Source: Roseivirga sp. (lineage in GTDB: Bacteria; Bacteroidota; Bacteroidia; Cytophagales; Cyclobacteriaceae). Taken from it: DNA of 64,000 nucleotides. A program made the translations under genes and the position numbers. Below the pieces are notes generated by a model. It was not told the DNA's origin. It saw nothing but the letters and a program-made list of their open reading frames with translations, and searched no databases. Shown piece by piece: positions 34,150 to 43,410 of the stretch (within the stretch, counting starts at the first letter, position 1; every line of letters starts with the position of its first letter). The stretch lies in assembly GCA_021404565.1 (NCBI GenBank), contig JAAWWF010000001.1, positions 419,613 through 483,612 on the forward strand, given 5' to 3'.

Positions 34150-34638
34150 CTATTTCTTTACTCTTTTCTTTCTCCTTTTCACAGGTGCCGGCACAATCCC
34201 TCCACCATGAGTCATCGCCTGAGCTATTTTGGCGTTTACACCAAAAGCCTGTTGGAAGATGGCGGTATCGAACTGTTTGAAGATGTCTGTCACAAACAGC
34301 AGGTCAAAATTGGGGTTATCAAAAGACAGAATAAAATCAACCTCTGTCTTTCCGATATTGTGAACATAGTGTACAGCTCCCTGTGGAAAAAACACCACGT
34401 CACCCGCTGTTACCTGAAAGGGAGTGGCATCAGGGTCCCCCTGTCCAACGCTATAAACAGCTACCTCTGCAGTACCTGACACAAAGTATGCCAACTCGTT
34501 CGCATTGGGATGAATATGAGGTGTCAAAAGCTCCCCGGGCTGTAGAATGACCTGCGTCATTCCCAGAGTTTCCAAAATAGGCATATCCGTTCCGTTAGCA
34601 TTCTGGACGGTGCCTTTAAAACTAAGTTTATCGTTCAT
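34150..34638 (-). CDS. Cupin-domain protein, germin/oxalate-decarboxylase-like
   Basis: A single cupin barrel fills the first 150 residues. The metal ligands are visible as H41, H43 and E48 (PHIHPNANELAYFVSG) and H90 (PQGAVHYV). The C-terminus ends in an unusual basic tail (VKRRKKRVKK, about residues 153-162). There is no signal peptide. Small germin-like cupins in bacteria are usually Mn/Fe enzymes or sugar-binding proteins, and the substrate is unknown here. It is the only gene of its transcript, with divergent and convergent neighbours. Confidence 0.8.
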   Translation of the reverse strand: MNDKLSFKGTVQNANGTDMPILETLGMTQVILQPGELLTPHIHPNANELAYFVSGTAEVAVYSVGQGDPDATPFQVTAGDVVFFPQGAVHYVHNIGKTEVDFILSFDNPNFDLLFVTDIFKQFDTAIFQQAFGVNAKIAQAMTHGGGIVPAPVKRRKKRVKK

Positions 34639-34821
34639 AATTCCTGATTAAAAAATTAACTGTTGTTTCTAACAAATTAAATTAACTAAAATAATCTAAG
34701 AAAGGAATTGATTTATTAGTGAAGAAAATGATTCATCAAAACAAACTATTATATCAATACCGAACAGGTTCCAACCTCATTGGCACCACTGCTGTCTAAG
34801 TAGAAAACAATTGATAAGAAG

Positions 34822-35229
34822 ATGAAAAAGATAGGTTTAGCGGTGTTGATGGGAATGATTTTAATCATTCAGGGCTGTGCAGAAGATTCTCAACCGCTGG
34901 AATGTAGGGCTGATATAGGGTGCACGGAGGTTTTTGTAACATTCACCTATGCCCCCAGCGACAATCAGGGTAATGCCATCATCCTGGACTCTTACTACTC
35001 CCAGAACATGGACAATGGACAGACCTATACATTCACAGGACAGGATAGTCAATTTACGAAAGGTCTTTATACGGTTCTCACCGATGCACAACTGGGTGAA
35101 ATAAAGGCCAACGGAACGAATATCAGGTTCATTGGTACCAAAGATGGAGCAATTGTGGTAGAGCAGGATTTCTTAATAGGGCATGACTGTTGTCACATTG
35201 TGCCACTCCAGGGCCCTGGCATAGATTAA
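34822..35229 (+). CDS. Small lipoprotein of unknown function
   Basis: A lipoprotein signal (IIQGC, Cys about residue 19) is followed by a roughly 115-residue domain with four further cysteines (LECRADIGC and GHDCCHIVP), so disulfides are likely. No family was recognised. Its strands (VFVTFTYAPSDNQGNAIILDS) suggest a small beta-sandwich. It is followed 39 nt later by a strong bidirectional terminator. Confidence 0.75.
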   Translation: MKKIGLAVLMGMILIIQGCAEDSQPLECRADIGCTEVFVTFTYAPSDNQGNAIILDSYYSQNMDNGQTYTFTGQDSQFTKGLYTVLTDAQLGEIKANGTNIRFIGTKDGAIVVEQDFLIGHDCCHIVPLQGPGID

Positions 35230-35267
35230 ATAGCCACCAAAGTAGGTTGGATTACTGTCTTAAATGT

Positions 35268-35300
35268 AAAGAGTGTCCTGGAATCAGGACACTCTTTTTT
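35268..35300. terminator. Strong bidirectional terminator
   Basis: AAAGAGTGTCCTG (35268-35280) pairs perfectly with CAGGACACTCTTT (35285-35297) around a 4-nt loop, flanked by A and T runs. It separates the convergent lipoprotein gene and the Asp-box protein gene. Confidence 0.88.
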
Positions 35301-35318
35301 CTTTAAATCTCCTGAATT

Positions 35319-38300
35319 TCAATAATCATCCACCAGTGACAGACCACTTCCTTTGACATAAGCCAGGTAGGCCTTATAGTCTGAATTCATGGTTTTGTTG
35401 ACGGCTGCTTCCAGTGCTTTTACTTTAGCTTCAAATTGATTCAGAGCCGTCTCCTGATTGGCACTTATCGGCACCTGTACCGATTGCAGCTTGCTCATCG
35501 CACCAAACATGGCATTGGTAATTACCTTAGGATCGCGATAAATTCCCTGCACAGGTTTGCTCATTATGGCATAGTAGTGCTTATCAAGCTTCTCCATCAT
35601 CTCTTTTCCCTTTTTGCTCAGTTCCGGGTCCTTTATCTTGTCCTGGCCTTTCACACGCTTATTCACCGTTTCCACATTTGCTTTAGCATCCCTTAGAGCA
35701 TCGGCCAAATCAGTAACCTTTACCTGAAGCGACATAAAGCGCTCAATCATCTGGTTTTTGGCTATCATTTCTTCCTGGCTTACTTCAAGCCTGGGGTCTT
35801 TCAACACTGGTAGACTGGCTTCGCTGGAATTACCCTGATAGCTTACCTTTACCATATACATCCCCGGCAAGACAGCCATACCTCCCGATGGAGCACCGGG
35901 CCTGGAAGGCTTGCTCCTGGCAGGGTTTCTCACCCCATCTCTTTCCATTCTCCAGTTAAATCGATTCATACCCGCTTTTGGTTGACGATAGAGTGTTCTT
36001 ACTACCTGACCCTGAGCATTTGAAATTTCGATTTTCACACGGTCTTTTAAAGCCTTTGGCTCTTCAGCGGCTTCTTTCAGATAATAAGTAATCAGTGCTC
36101 CATAAGGCCTGTTCTCCCCTTCGTATAAGGCATCTCCCACTTTTCCAAAACGATAGCCGATTGACTCACCCAACATGGCCTGATAGGCATTGGGAGCATC
36201 AAAAACACGAACCGATTCATTAAGCAGTTTATTGGATTTAGCCAGGGCACGCAGTGGCTCAATGTCATCGAGAATATAGAAGGAACGGCCAAAGGTGGCA
36301 ATGACCAGGTCATTCTCACGCTCCTGTATCACCATGTCCTGGGTAGGCAAGCTACCGTAACCATTGGTCCATTGGGTCCAGGTTTTACCAGCATCAACGC
36401 TCACCCATAAGCCAAACTCCGTACCCGTAAACATAAGACCCGGTACTTTGATGTCCTGTAAAAAGCTAAGAGTCGCACCCCTCATATCAGTTTCGTCTAC
36501 CAGTCTCGTCCAGGTACGGCCAAAGTTCTTGGTGTGGTACACATAAGGAGTCCAGTCATTCATTCTGTGATTGTCAAAGGTGGCAAAAGCCTCGCCTTCA
36601 TTGTAGGTAGAAGGTTGAATCTGAGCGGCCCAGGAATTGGCCGGAAGCCCCTTCATATTTCGTACGGTATTATTCCAGGTCTTGCCCCCGTCACGGGTTA
36701 CCTGCACATTACCATCATCGGTACCCACCCAGATAATACCGGCTTTTACCGGGCTCGGTGCAATAGAGATAATGGTTGTATGGTTTTCCGCCTGGGTGGC
36801 ATCATAGGTAAGCCCCCCTGTTTTACCATCCTGCTTTTTCGGATCATTCGTGGTCAAATCTGGAGAAATAAGTTCCCAGGTTCGTCCCTGATCACTGGTT
36901 TTATGCAAAAACTGACTGCCATAATAGGCCACCGACTTATCATGAGGATCTATGCCAATACCCGCATTCCAGTTAAACCTGAGTGGAACACCGTCAGGGT
37001 GCGTGGGCTGTACTCTGTACAATAGCCCGGAAACCCGATCATAATAGTTAAGGCCTCCACCCTGCCCCATCGACCAACCATAGCGGTTGTCTTGTGGGTC
37101 AGGTACCATATCAAAACCGTCTCCCACACTGAGGCGCTGCCAGTAGAAGTTACGAATTCCTCCTTTAAACCAGGTTTGGCTCGGGCCCCTCCATGAGCCA
37201 TTGTCTTGTGACCCTCCGTAGACATTATAGGGAATTTCATTATCGACCCTTACATGGTAAAACTGGGTCAGCGGTAAGCTTTCCACAAAGTGCCAGTTTT
37301 TCCCCCGATCGCGGGTGATGGTTAAGCCGCCATCATGACCATTCAAAATGAAATTAGGATCATCAGGATGAATCCACCAGGCATGATGATCGGTGTGCAC
37401 CTTGTTACCAGCCACAAAGGTCTGCCAGGTTTTGCCTCCATCTTCCGAAGAAGTAATCGTAGAATGGATGCTGTAAATTCTGTTTTCATTTTTCGGATCG
37501 ACATAGATATCAGCATAGTAAAAAGGTCTTCCTCCGATACCGCCATCTTTTGCTTTTGATACCTGCTTCCAGTTGAATCCCCCATCATCCGATCTGAAAA
37601 CGGCATTTGATTTAGATTCCACATAAGCATATACCCTGTCAGGGTCTGAAGGAGCAATGGCGAGTCCTATTCTACCCAGGTCACCCTTGGGCAAACCATC
37701 CTCTTCCGTTCTTTTGGTCCAGGTATCTCCACCGTCAAAGCTTACAAAGATGCCCGATCCCGGTCCACCGGACTCAAAGAACCATGGCCATCTCCGGTGC
37801 TCCCACATGGCAGCAATCAGCTTATTCGGATTGGAAGGATCGACTACCAGGTCAGCGGCTCCCGTCTTCTCATCTACATAAAGTGTCTTTTGCCAACTTT
37901 TGCCTCCATCAGTGGTTTTGTATATCCCTCTCTCAGGATTCTCCCCCCAGGGGGTGCCTGTTGCAGCGACTACTGCTACACTCGGATTATCCGGATGAAG
38001 AATAATGCGATGAATACCGTTGGTTTTATCAAGTCCTAAAAACTGCCAGGTATGCCCTCCATCTATGGTTTTGTACATACCCGCTCCATTGTTCATACTG
38101 TTCCGTGGGTTGCCTTCACCAGTACCCACCCAGATCACATTGGGATTATTTTGATCAATGGCAATGGAACCTATTGAAGCAGATTTACCGTCATCGAAAA
38201 TCACCTCCCAGGTAGAACCTCCGTTTCCTGATTTCCACAACCCTCCGGCAGCAGAGCCCATGTAAATATTGTTGGGGTTTTTAAGCTCAACATCCAGGGC

Positions 38301-38438
38301 AGTCACCCTGCCACTGGCTCCGGCCGGTCCGATACTCCGTGGCTTCAGACCATGTAACAAGTTCATATCGAGCTGCTGGGCAGGAAGCAGTATTACGGAA
38401 AAGAGTGAAAGCGTAAAAATGAGGGCGCGTAGTTTCAT
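35319..38438 (-). CDS. VPS10/sortilin-like Asp-box (BNR) beta-propeller protein, secreted
   Basis: The signal peptide ends LLPAQ (about residue 21). The first 750 residues carry at least ten Asp-box repeats of the form S/T-x-D-x-G-x-[TS]-W (for example TIDGGHTW, TTDGGKSW, SFDGGDTW, SEDGGKTW, TRDGGKTW, SVDAGKTW), which build a sortilin/VPS10-like propeller. The C-terminal third has a FlgD/Ig-like domain with an MERDGVRNPARSKPSRPGAPSGG segment and a long helical tail with coiled-coil character. The family is abundant in Bacteroidota and annotated as glycosyl hydrolase-like, though hydrolytic activity is not established. A related protein begins beyond the right window edge and ends at 62475. 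Confidence 0.86.
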   Translation of the reverse strand: MKLRALIFTLSLFSVILLPAQQLDMNLLHGLKPRSIGPAGASGRVTALDVELKNPNNIYMGSAAGGLWKSGNGGSTWEVIFDDGKSASIGSIAIDQNNPNVIWVGTGEGNPRNSMNNGAGMYKTIDGGHTWQFLGLDKTNGIHRIILHPDNPSVAVVAATGTPWGENPERGIYKTTDGGKSWQKTLYVDEKTGAADLVVDPSNPNKLIAAMWEHRRWPWFFESGGPGSGIFVSFDGGDTWTKRTEEDGLPKGDLGRIGLAIAPSDPDRVYAYVESKSNAVFRSDDGGFNWKQVSKAKDGGIGGRPFYYADIYVDPKNENRIYSIHSTITSSEDGGKTWQTFVAGNKVHTDHHAWWIHPDDPNFILNGHDGGLTITRDRGKNWHFVESLPLTQFYHVRVDNEIPYNVYGGSQDNGSWRGPSQTWFKGGIRNFYWQRLSVGDGFDMVPDPQDNRYGWSMGQGGGLNYYDRVSGLLYRVQPTHPDGVPLRFNWNAGIGIDPHDKSVAYYGSQFLHKTSDQGRTWELISPDLTTNDPKKQDGKTGGLTYDATQAENHTTIISIAPSPVKAGIIWVGTDDGNVQVTRDGGKTWNNTVRNMKGLPANSWAAQIQPSTYNEGEAFATFDNHRMNDWTPYVYHTKNFGRTWTRLVDETDMRGATLSFLQDIKVPGLMFTGTEFGLWVSVDAGKTWTQWTNGYGSLPTQDMVIQERENDLVIATFGRSFYILDDIEPLRALAKSNKLLNESVRVFDAPNAYQAMLGESIGYRFGKVGDALYEGENRPYGALITYYLKEAAEEPKALKDRVKIEISNAQGQVVRTLYRQPKAGMNRFNWRMERDGVRNPARSKPSRPGAPSGGMAVLPGMYMVKVSYQGNSSEASLPVLKDPRLEVSQEEMIAKNQMIERFMSLQVKVTDLADALRDAKANVETVNKRVKGQDKIKDPELSKKGKEMMEKLDKHYYAIMSKPVQGIYRDPKVITNAMFGAMSKLQSVQVPISANQETALNQFEAKVKALEAAVNKTMNSDYKAYLAYVKGSGLSLVDDY

Positions 38439-38537
38439 GGCACTAAGTAGGTTTATACGTTATGCGAAAAATAGCAGATCGTACTAAAGATTGCAGTCTA
38501 ATTCGTATGAGTGGAGAGGCCGTAAGCTATGAACTTG

Positions 38538-38996
38538 TCAGCTACCTCCTCCAATGGTGGTATGGACGATGTAAGACTCGATCACTGCACAGCCTGTAAT
38601 TACATCGGTGTAGCTAAACTTCATAGCCCCTTTGATCAGGTCATATCGTGCTGAAGAAACGCCTTCCGAATCAAATATTCCCGGGTCAAAGCTGATATCA
38701 GAATCATTGATAACCCTGAAGGTGCCAATCGCCAACAGCTCATCATCATTGGTAAGATTAAAATTGTATTCAGTATCCATGGACAGGACATTACAATCAT
38801 TACAAGGCCGTCTGTAGTTATTGTTGGCATCAGTGCAGCCACTTCTGATTAACTCACTCTGAAGCCATTCACCAAAGATTTGCTGGCTGTTACTCGGACC
38901 AAGGTTGGATGGATCGTCAGTGTTACAGGCCGGACCTGCAAGAAACAGAAGTGATATGGAAAACCCGTAAACTAAGAATCTGGAACGTGTATTCAT
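38538..38996 (-). CDS. Lipoprotein of unknown function
   Basis: The start was set at the ATG at 38996, which gives a lipoprotein signal (MNTRSRFLVYGFSISLLFLAGPAC); a longer frame to 39071 would bury it. The mature domain of about 128 residues has several cysteines (GCTDANNNYRRPCNDC, TGCAVIES) and resembles small lipocalin-like or calcium-binding exported proteins, although no family is claimed. It lies 99 nt upstream of the Asp-box protein gene on the same strand, so co-transcription is possible. Confidence 0.72.
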   Translation of the reverse strand: MNTRSRFLVYGFSISLLFLAGPACNTDDPSNLGPSNSQQIFGEWLQSELIRSGCTDANNNYRRPCNDCNVLSMDTEYNFNLTNDDELLAIGTFRVINDSDISFDPGIFDSEGVSSARYDLIKGAMKFSYTDVITGCAVIESYIVHTTIGGGS

Positions 38997-39202
38997 GGTA
39001 CTTCGGTTGTAATGGACGAATCCGTATTGATAAGTTAAGTTAGTACAATATTGTTCAAAAACCACAAGCAATTCATTTACAACAGCTTAGCAGGTCTGTT
39101 ATTGGACACTTCTATTAATAAGAGACAACTCCCTATCAGTGAAAGCATATAAGGCTAGGTACCTTTTAGGGGAATTGCGATATTACTTACTGATTTAGAA
39201 CA

Positions 39203-39679
39203 ATGGCAGAGATTGAACAGAACAGGGCACTGATTGATAAGTTTTATAAGGCCTTTAAAGAAAAAGATGCAGGTACCATGAATGCCTGCTATGCAGAACA
39301 TATTGTCTTTGAAGACCCTGCCTTCGGCAGACTCAACGGAGATGAAGCCAGGGCCATGTGGAGCATGCTGGTGGAGCGTGGAGGCAAGGAATTAAAGGTA
39401 AGCCATAAAGTAACCGAAGTAACCAACGGTGGTGCCAGGGCCAGTTGGGAAGCGATTTACCCCTTCTCTAAAACCCTAAGGTTAGTCCACAATAAAATCA
39501 ATGCAGAATTTATCATTGAGGAGGGTAAAATTGTCTATCACAAAGACACTTTCAACCTTTGGAAATGGTCTTCCATGGCGCTTGGACTTCCCGGTATGCT
39601 GCTGGGCTGGTCGGGCTTTATGAAAAACAAAATCAGACAGCAGGCGCTGTCATCACTTAAAAAGTACATGAATTCATGA
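39203..39679 (+). CDS. SnoaL/NTF2-like protein
   Basis: The 158-aa cytoplasmic protein has the NTF2-like fold pattern: helix ALIDKFYKAFKEKDAGTMNACYAEHIVFEDPAFG, then strands with ARASWEAIYPF and NKINAEFIIEEGKIVYHKDTFNLWKW. NTF2-like proteins of this size are small enzymes or ligand-binding proteins; the SnoaL label is structural only. A short hydrophobic stretch (MALGLPGMLLGW) near the C-terminus could associate with a membrane. It overlaps the next gene by 4 nt. Confidence 0.78.
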   Translation: MAEIEQNRALIDKFYKAFKEKDAGTMNACYAEHIVFEDPAFGRLNGDEARAMWSMLVERGGKELKVSHKVTEVTNGGARASWEAIYPFSKTLRLVHNKINAEFIIEEGKIVYHKDTFNLWKWSSMALGLPGMLLGWSGFMKNKIRQQALSSLKKYMNS

Positions 39680-40086
39680 AAAGCGTTTTCTTCTCACTGC
39701 TTCTGACGCTAACCACCGCAGGCCTGATGGCCCAAACTGGAGAGGCAGCCGCAAAACTGGCACAACAACAACTGGACGGCTATAATAACCGTGATATTGA
39801 TGCTTTTCTGGCACCCTACAGTGATACCGTCAAGATTTACAACCACCCCAAACAACTTCAGTTTCAAGGCAAGGAGCAGATGCGTGCTCGCTATGCGGGT
39901 ATGTTTCAAAACACTCCCGACCTACATTGTACCCTGGTGAACAGAATGGTTTTAGGAAATGTGGTAATTGATCAGGAGTCTGTCATTTTCAATAAAGACC
40001 GGGAACCGGCCCGGGTTATGGCCATGTATAAAATGGCAGGAGGTAAAATTGTTGAGGTATACTTTATAAGTCCTGACGAGCTATAG
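39676..40086 (+). CDS. Exported NTF2-like protein
   Basis: A signal peptide (MKSVFFSLLLTLTTAGLMAQ) precedes a SnoaL-type domain: LAQQQLDGYNNRDIDAFLAPYSDTVKIYNHPKQLQFQGKEQMRARYAGMF. This opening with its conserved Asp/Tyr/Glu residues is common in Bacteroidota exported steroid-isomerase-like proteins of unknown function. The ATG overlaps the stop of the preceding NTF2-like gene (ATGA), so an intracellular and an exported member of the same fold are made together. Confidence 0.8.
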   Translation: MKSVFFSLLLTLTTAGLMAQTGEAAAKLAQQQLDGYNNRDIDAFLAPYSDTVKIYNHPKQLQFQGKEQMRARYAGMFQNTPDLHCTLVNRMVLGNVVIDQESVIFNKDREPARVMAMYKMAGGKIVEVYFISPDEL

Positions 40087-40179
40087 TATCGATTTTACGG
40101 ACGAGGTCCATTGCTTTCATTTTCATAAACCTGAAAGCACCAGCAATACGACCAATTTAGCCGAACTGAAAATCCTCTT

Positions 40180-40208
40180 TTTGATAACTCATCAGCTATT
40201 GTAAATTG
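40180..40208 (+). promoter_or_regulatory. Candidate promoter of pxpABC
   Basis: TTTG (40180-40183) is followed after 18 nt by TAAATTG (40202-40208), one base short of TAnnTTTG. The ATG at 40214 lies 5 nt further on, as in the phhA leader promoter. Confidence 0.4.
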
Positions 40209-40213
40209 AAGGC

Positions 40214-40975
40214 ATGAAGTCGATTGATATCAATTGCGATATGGGTGAAAGCTATGGCAATTTTAGCATTGGCAATGATGCCGCCATTTTTCCGCACATT
40301 ACCTCTTCCAACATCGCCTGTGGCATGCATGCCGGTGATCCTTACCACATAGAAAAGACCATCGATATGGCCTTGCAGCATGGGGTACAGATTGGTGCAC
40401 ACCCCGGCTACCCTGACTTTCAGGGCTTCGGACGTAGGGTTATCCCCATGAAACGGGAAGAGCTAAAGGCTTATGTGAAGTACCAGGTAGCTGCACTGAA
40501 GGGTATGGTTGAAAGTGCCGGTGGCAAACTGGCTTATGTAAAACCTCACGGTGCTTTGTACAATGAAATTGCGTCTAATGCCTCTGAGGCTACCACGGTC
40601 ATTGCAGGTATCAAAGCCATTGACCCTAAGCTCGTAGTGATGGGACTTGCCGGTAGTCACGTGGAACAGATTGCTGCTGAGGCTGGGATGGCCTTTGTAG
40701 CCGAAGCCTTTGCCGATCGCAGGTATGAGGCCAACGCTAAGCTCCGGTCGAGACTGAAAGAAAATGCAGTCATAGGCAGTGCCGAAGATGCCGCCAGACA
40801 AGTGGTTTCCATTACCCTGAACAATGAGACAAAGACCCTGGATGGAGAACCGGTGAGCATAAAAGCACAAAGCTTCTGCATCCATGGGGATAATCCGGTA
40901 GCTGTTGACATTCTCAAAACCATCACCGACCAACTCAAGGCGGCTGGCATCGAAAAAAGAGCTTTTTCCCTATGA
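40214..40975 (+). CDS. pxpA: 5-oxoprolinase subunit A (PxpA)
   Basis: PxpA (LamB/YcsF family) is part of the ATP-dependent 5-oxoprolinase that converts pyroglutamate, a by-product of protein and glutathione turnover, to glutamate. The family's IDINCDMGESYGNF opening with Asp/Asn metal ligands, the SNIACGMHAGDP motif (about 36-47), GAHPGYPD and VKPHGALYN are all present. At 253 aa it is complete. It overlaps pxpB by 4 nt and heads a three-gene operon pxpA-pxpB-pxpC. Confidence 0.95.
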   Translation: MKSIDINCDMGESYGNFSIGNDAAIFPHITSSNIACGMHAGDPYHIEKTIDMALQHGVQIGAHPGYPDFQGFGRRVIPMKREELKAYVKYQVAALKGMVESAGGKLAYVKPHGALYNEIASNASEATTVIAGIKAIDPKLVVMGLAGSHVEQIAAEAGMAFVAEAFADRRYEANAKLRSRLKENAVIGSAEDAARQVVSITLNNETKTLDGEPVSIKAQSFCIHGDNPVAVDILKTITDQLKAAGIEKRAFSL

Positions 40976-41676
40976 TCATCCTACCTTATGGCGATAATGC
41001 CCTGCTGATCAATCTGGACCAGAGAATTGACGAGGTGGTGAACGCACAGGTCATCAGCCTGGATGAAGCCATTAGGCACTTACCCGGAGTTACCTTTACC
41101 ATACCGGCCTACTGCTCACTTACCGTAGGCTTTGACCGTGACCATACCAGCTTCACTGAACTCAAAGAAATCATTTCGACCCTGAATCTCAAGTCCGGAG
41201 TGGCTGAAGGTCAACGGGACATCTATCATATCCCCGTGTGCTACCAGGATCAGCACTCACCTGATATGGAGGGAGTCATGGAATTTACGGGCCTGACAGC
41301 AGAGGAAATAGTTGCCCAGCATACACTATTACCCTTCAGGGTTTTTATGATTGGCTTTGTGGCCGGCTTTGCCTATCTCGGTTCACTACCAAAGACCCTG
41401 TACTGCCCCAGAAAGACCCACCCGAGGAAGCTGGTACCCGAAGGTGCTGTAGGGCTCGCAGGGTATCAAACCGGTATTTATCCTACGGATGCTCCGGGAG
41501 GTTGGCAGCTAATTGGGCGGACACCTGTACCTACCTTCAGGCCCAATAAGGAAGTACCTGCCTTGTTGAAACCCGGAGATTATGTGCAGTTCAAATCTGT
41601 GAGTGTGGAAGAGTACGAGTCGATTGAAGCCGACATTAAACAAGGAACTTATCAAACGGAGGTGACCCATGGCTGA
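40972..41676 (+). CDS. pxpB: 5-oxoprolinase subunit B (PxpB, KipI-like)
   Basis: This subunit is of the KipI/allophanate hydrolase subunit 1 fold. It begins GDNALLINLDQRIDE, carries HIPVCYQDQHSPDMEGV and the conserved FMIGFVAGFAYLGSLP with RKTHPRKLVPEGAVGLAG. The name KipI derives from a Bacillus kinase inhibitor, but in the pxpABC context the oxoprolinase role is the established one. It overlaps pxpA by 4 nt and pxpC by 8 nt. Confidence 0.94.
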   Translation: MIILPYGDNALLINLDQRIDEVVNAQVISLDEAIRHLPGVTFTIPAYCSLTVGFDRDHTSFTELKEIISTLNLKSGVAEGQRDIYHIPVCYQDQHSPDMEGVMEFTGLTAEEIVAQHTLLPFRVFMIGFVAGFAYLGSLPKTLYCPRKTHPRKLVPEGAVGLAGYQTGIYPTDAPGGWQLIGRTPVPTFRPNKEVPALLKPGDYVQFKSVSVEEYESIEADIKQGTYQTEVTHG

Positions 41677-42559
41677 AAACATCAGACTTCATTTTTCAAA
41701 GCCCGGTCTCCAAACCACCATCCAGGATCAGGGGAGAATCGGCTACCAGGGTCTGGGCATTCCGGTAAACGGGGCCATGGACAGAGGCGCTGCTCAAACA
41801 GCGAATAATCTGGTTGGAAACAGCACAGATGCTCCGGTGCTCGAAATTACTCTGATGGGACCGACCATTAAAGTGGAGGGCGATGGACAAATAGCCATTG
41901 CCGGTGCTGATCTTTCTGCCAAAATTAACGGAGAACCGGTACCTATTTACGAGACCCTGGATGTAATGGATGGTGATGAGATCAGCTTCGGTAGACCTGT
42001 TACCGGATGTAGAACTTATTTGGCAGTTCGTGGTAGCTGGCAAATAGCTTCCTGGTTGGGCAGTTCTAGTGCTTCGGCCACCAAGGCTTCCGAGCTAACG
42101 CCACAGAGCGCCATCCAAAAAGGCCAGCTGCTTGAGGTAGTTTATGAGGAGTTGGTTGCTCCAGCAGTTGTAGCTCCTGAAGACAGACCTGACCTGAGCA
42201 AACTCAATATCATCAGGGTACTGCCCGGGCCGGAGTTTAGCCTGATCTCGAATCTTACCATCGGTGACTTTTTCAGCCAGGACTTTAAAATCTCCAATGA
42301 CTCTAACAGAATGGGCTATAAACTGGAAGGGACACTTGCTCACTTTGAATCAGCCCAGGAGGTGATTTCTTCGGGCATTATTCCCGGTACCATTCAGCTT
42401 ACGAATGCAGGGCAGCCCATTGTATTGATGGCCGATGCCCAAACTTCAGGCGGCTATACCCGACTCGCCAATATAATCACGGAAGACCTGGATAAGCTGG
42501 CCCAGATGAAGCCTGGGGATGTGGTGAGGTTTAGGTTGGTTGGTTTAAACGATATATGA
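41669..42559 (+). CDS. pxpC: 5-oxoprolinase subunit C (PxpC, KipA-like)
   Basis: The allophanate-hydrolase subunit 2-type domain is recognisable by SKPGLQTTIQDQGRIGYQGLGIPVNGAMD, TFxYLAVRG-like TYLAVRGSW (about 116-124) and the late MADAQTSGGYTRLANI. With PxpA and PxpB it forms the pyroglutamate-hydrolysing complex. The 296 aa are typical. The genes overlap, implying a fixed stoichiometry, and no transporter follows. Confidence 0.94.
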   Translation: MAENIRLHFSKPGLQTTIQDQGRIGYQGLGIPVNGAMDRGAAQTANNLVGNSTDAPVLEITLMGPTIKVEGDGQIAIAGADLSAKINGEPVPIYETLDVMDGDEISFGRPVTGCRTYLAVRGSWQIASWLGSSSASATKASELTPQSAIQKGQLLEVVYEELVAPAVVAPEDRPDLSKLNIIRVLPGPEFSLISNLTIGDFFSQDFKISNDSNRMGYKLEGTLAHFESAQEVISSGIIPGTIQLTNAGQPIVLMADAQTSGGYTRLANIITEDLDKLAQMKPGDVVRFRLVGLNDI

Positions 42560-42890
42560 ATAAAGTCATCTCTGATATCATTGGATCAACCCCGTGTTAG
42601 GGAGAGGAATATTGCAGGTGTGATTCTTCGTTGTGGATTGGAATGGACAGAAAGTCTAAGCGACACATAGTTCCGTTGGTTAGAAATACATCCCTCTTTC
42701 ACTCTCTGAGTGAAATGAAGAGTCTCTCCTGATCACAACCCTGTATTTCTTCTTTAGATCCTTCATTCTTCAGGATTGGAAAGAGGAAGGGATGATTTAG
42801 TGTACTAGTTTAAAAAAACAAACCCCTATAAAATAGGTAAGGGAGCTCCGTATGAGACTCCCTTAATCAACCTTAAACTAAAACTACTAA
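42560..42890. other. 331-nt intergenic stretch after pxpC
   Basis: No gene, tRNA or clear promoter is visible. The one structure is TAAGGGAG (42838-42845) complementary to CTCCCTTA (42858-42865), 26 nt downstream of the leftward acidic-protein gene. On the minus strand a T-rich run follows only after about 20 nt, so it is at best a weak terminator for that gene. Confidence 0.4.
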
Positions 42891-43253
42891 CTAACTATTT
42901 AACCGATAATAAGTGGTATCATCATATTCAGTAAGAAACTCTGATTGCCTGATAAGGCGAACCGCTTCTTCACTGAGTTCATTGTCTGAAGTGTCTTCAA
43001 TCAGCACTAATTCTCCATTCTCGTCATACACCTTAATCACCGATGGCTGATCCTCTTCGAATTCCATTGATTCGAAATAATCATCCACATATTCTTCGAC
43101 TTCTTCCATATAGGAAAAATCATCTTCGAACTCCAGGGTGGTTTCCGGTTGTACTATTACTTCAGAGGGGGTAGTTCTGGCAGAGGATATAACCGTTCCT
43201 GCCAGAAGGAGGGCGACTAACGCCCAGATGTTTTTGTGACCTAATACTTTCAT
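42891..43253 (-). CDS. Exported, highly acidic small protein
   Basis: The 120-aa protein has an N-terminal hydrophobic segment (NIWALVALLLAGTVISSA, about 8-25) that looks like a signal peptide or anchor. The mature part is strongly acidic, with a cluster EFEDDFSYMEEVEEYVDDYFESMEFEED (about 41-68) and VYDENGELVLIEDTSDNELSEE. It resembles no family I know. The acidic patch could bind cations, basic proteins or DNA-mimic partners, but that is speculation. The upstream region (43330-43450) holds a sigma-54-like -24/-12 element and a tandem inverted-repeat array, suggesting activator-dependent control. Confidence 0.7.
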   Translation of the reverse strand: MKVLGHKNIWALVALLLAGTVISSARTTPSEVIVQPETTLEFEDDFSYMEEVEEYVDDYFESMEFEEDQPSVIKVYDENGELVLIEDTSDNELSEEAVRLIRQSEFLTEYDDTTYYRLNS

Positions 43254-43329
43254 TGTTGTTGATATTTTGAGTTCCCACCGACCAAAGTGGAAAAATTAAC
43301 CTTGTTGTTTTTAACCTTGCCCATTACTT

Positions 43330-43346
43330 TCCAATCAGTGTGCCAA
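43330..43346 (-). promoter_or_regulatory. Sigma-54-like promoter before the acidic protein gene
   Basis: On the minus strand TTGGCACA (with TGGCA complementary to 43341-43345) is followed by TTGG (complementary to 43331-43334) with 10 nt between the GG and the second GG. The consensus is TGGCAC-N5-TTGC, so it has one change at the -12 GC. A start would fall about 43319, leaving a 65-nt untranslated leader. Confidence 0.45.
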
Positions 43347-43410
43347 AAAACACAAAACACTGAAAAAGAGACACTTACGTAAATCCACTTCAATCGAAGC
43401 GTTCGCAGAT

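Noticed and set aside
39011-39030. ACG-AATC-CGT inverted repeat upstream of the lipoprotein gene at 38538, compared with the GTACG-N4-CGTGC array
   Set aside because: Only a 3-bp arm core agrees, there is no second unit and no sigma-54-like element downstream.
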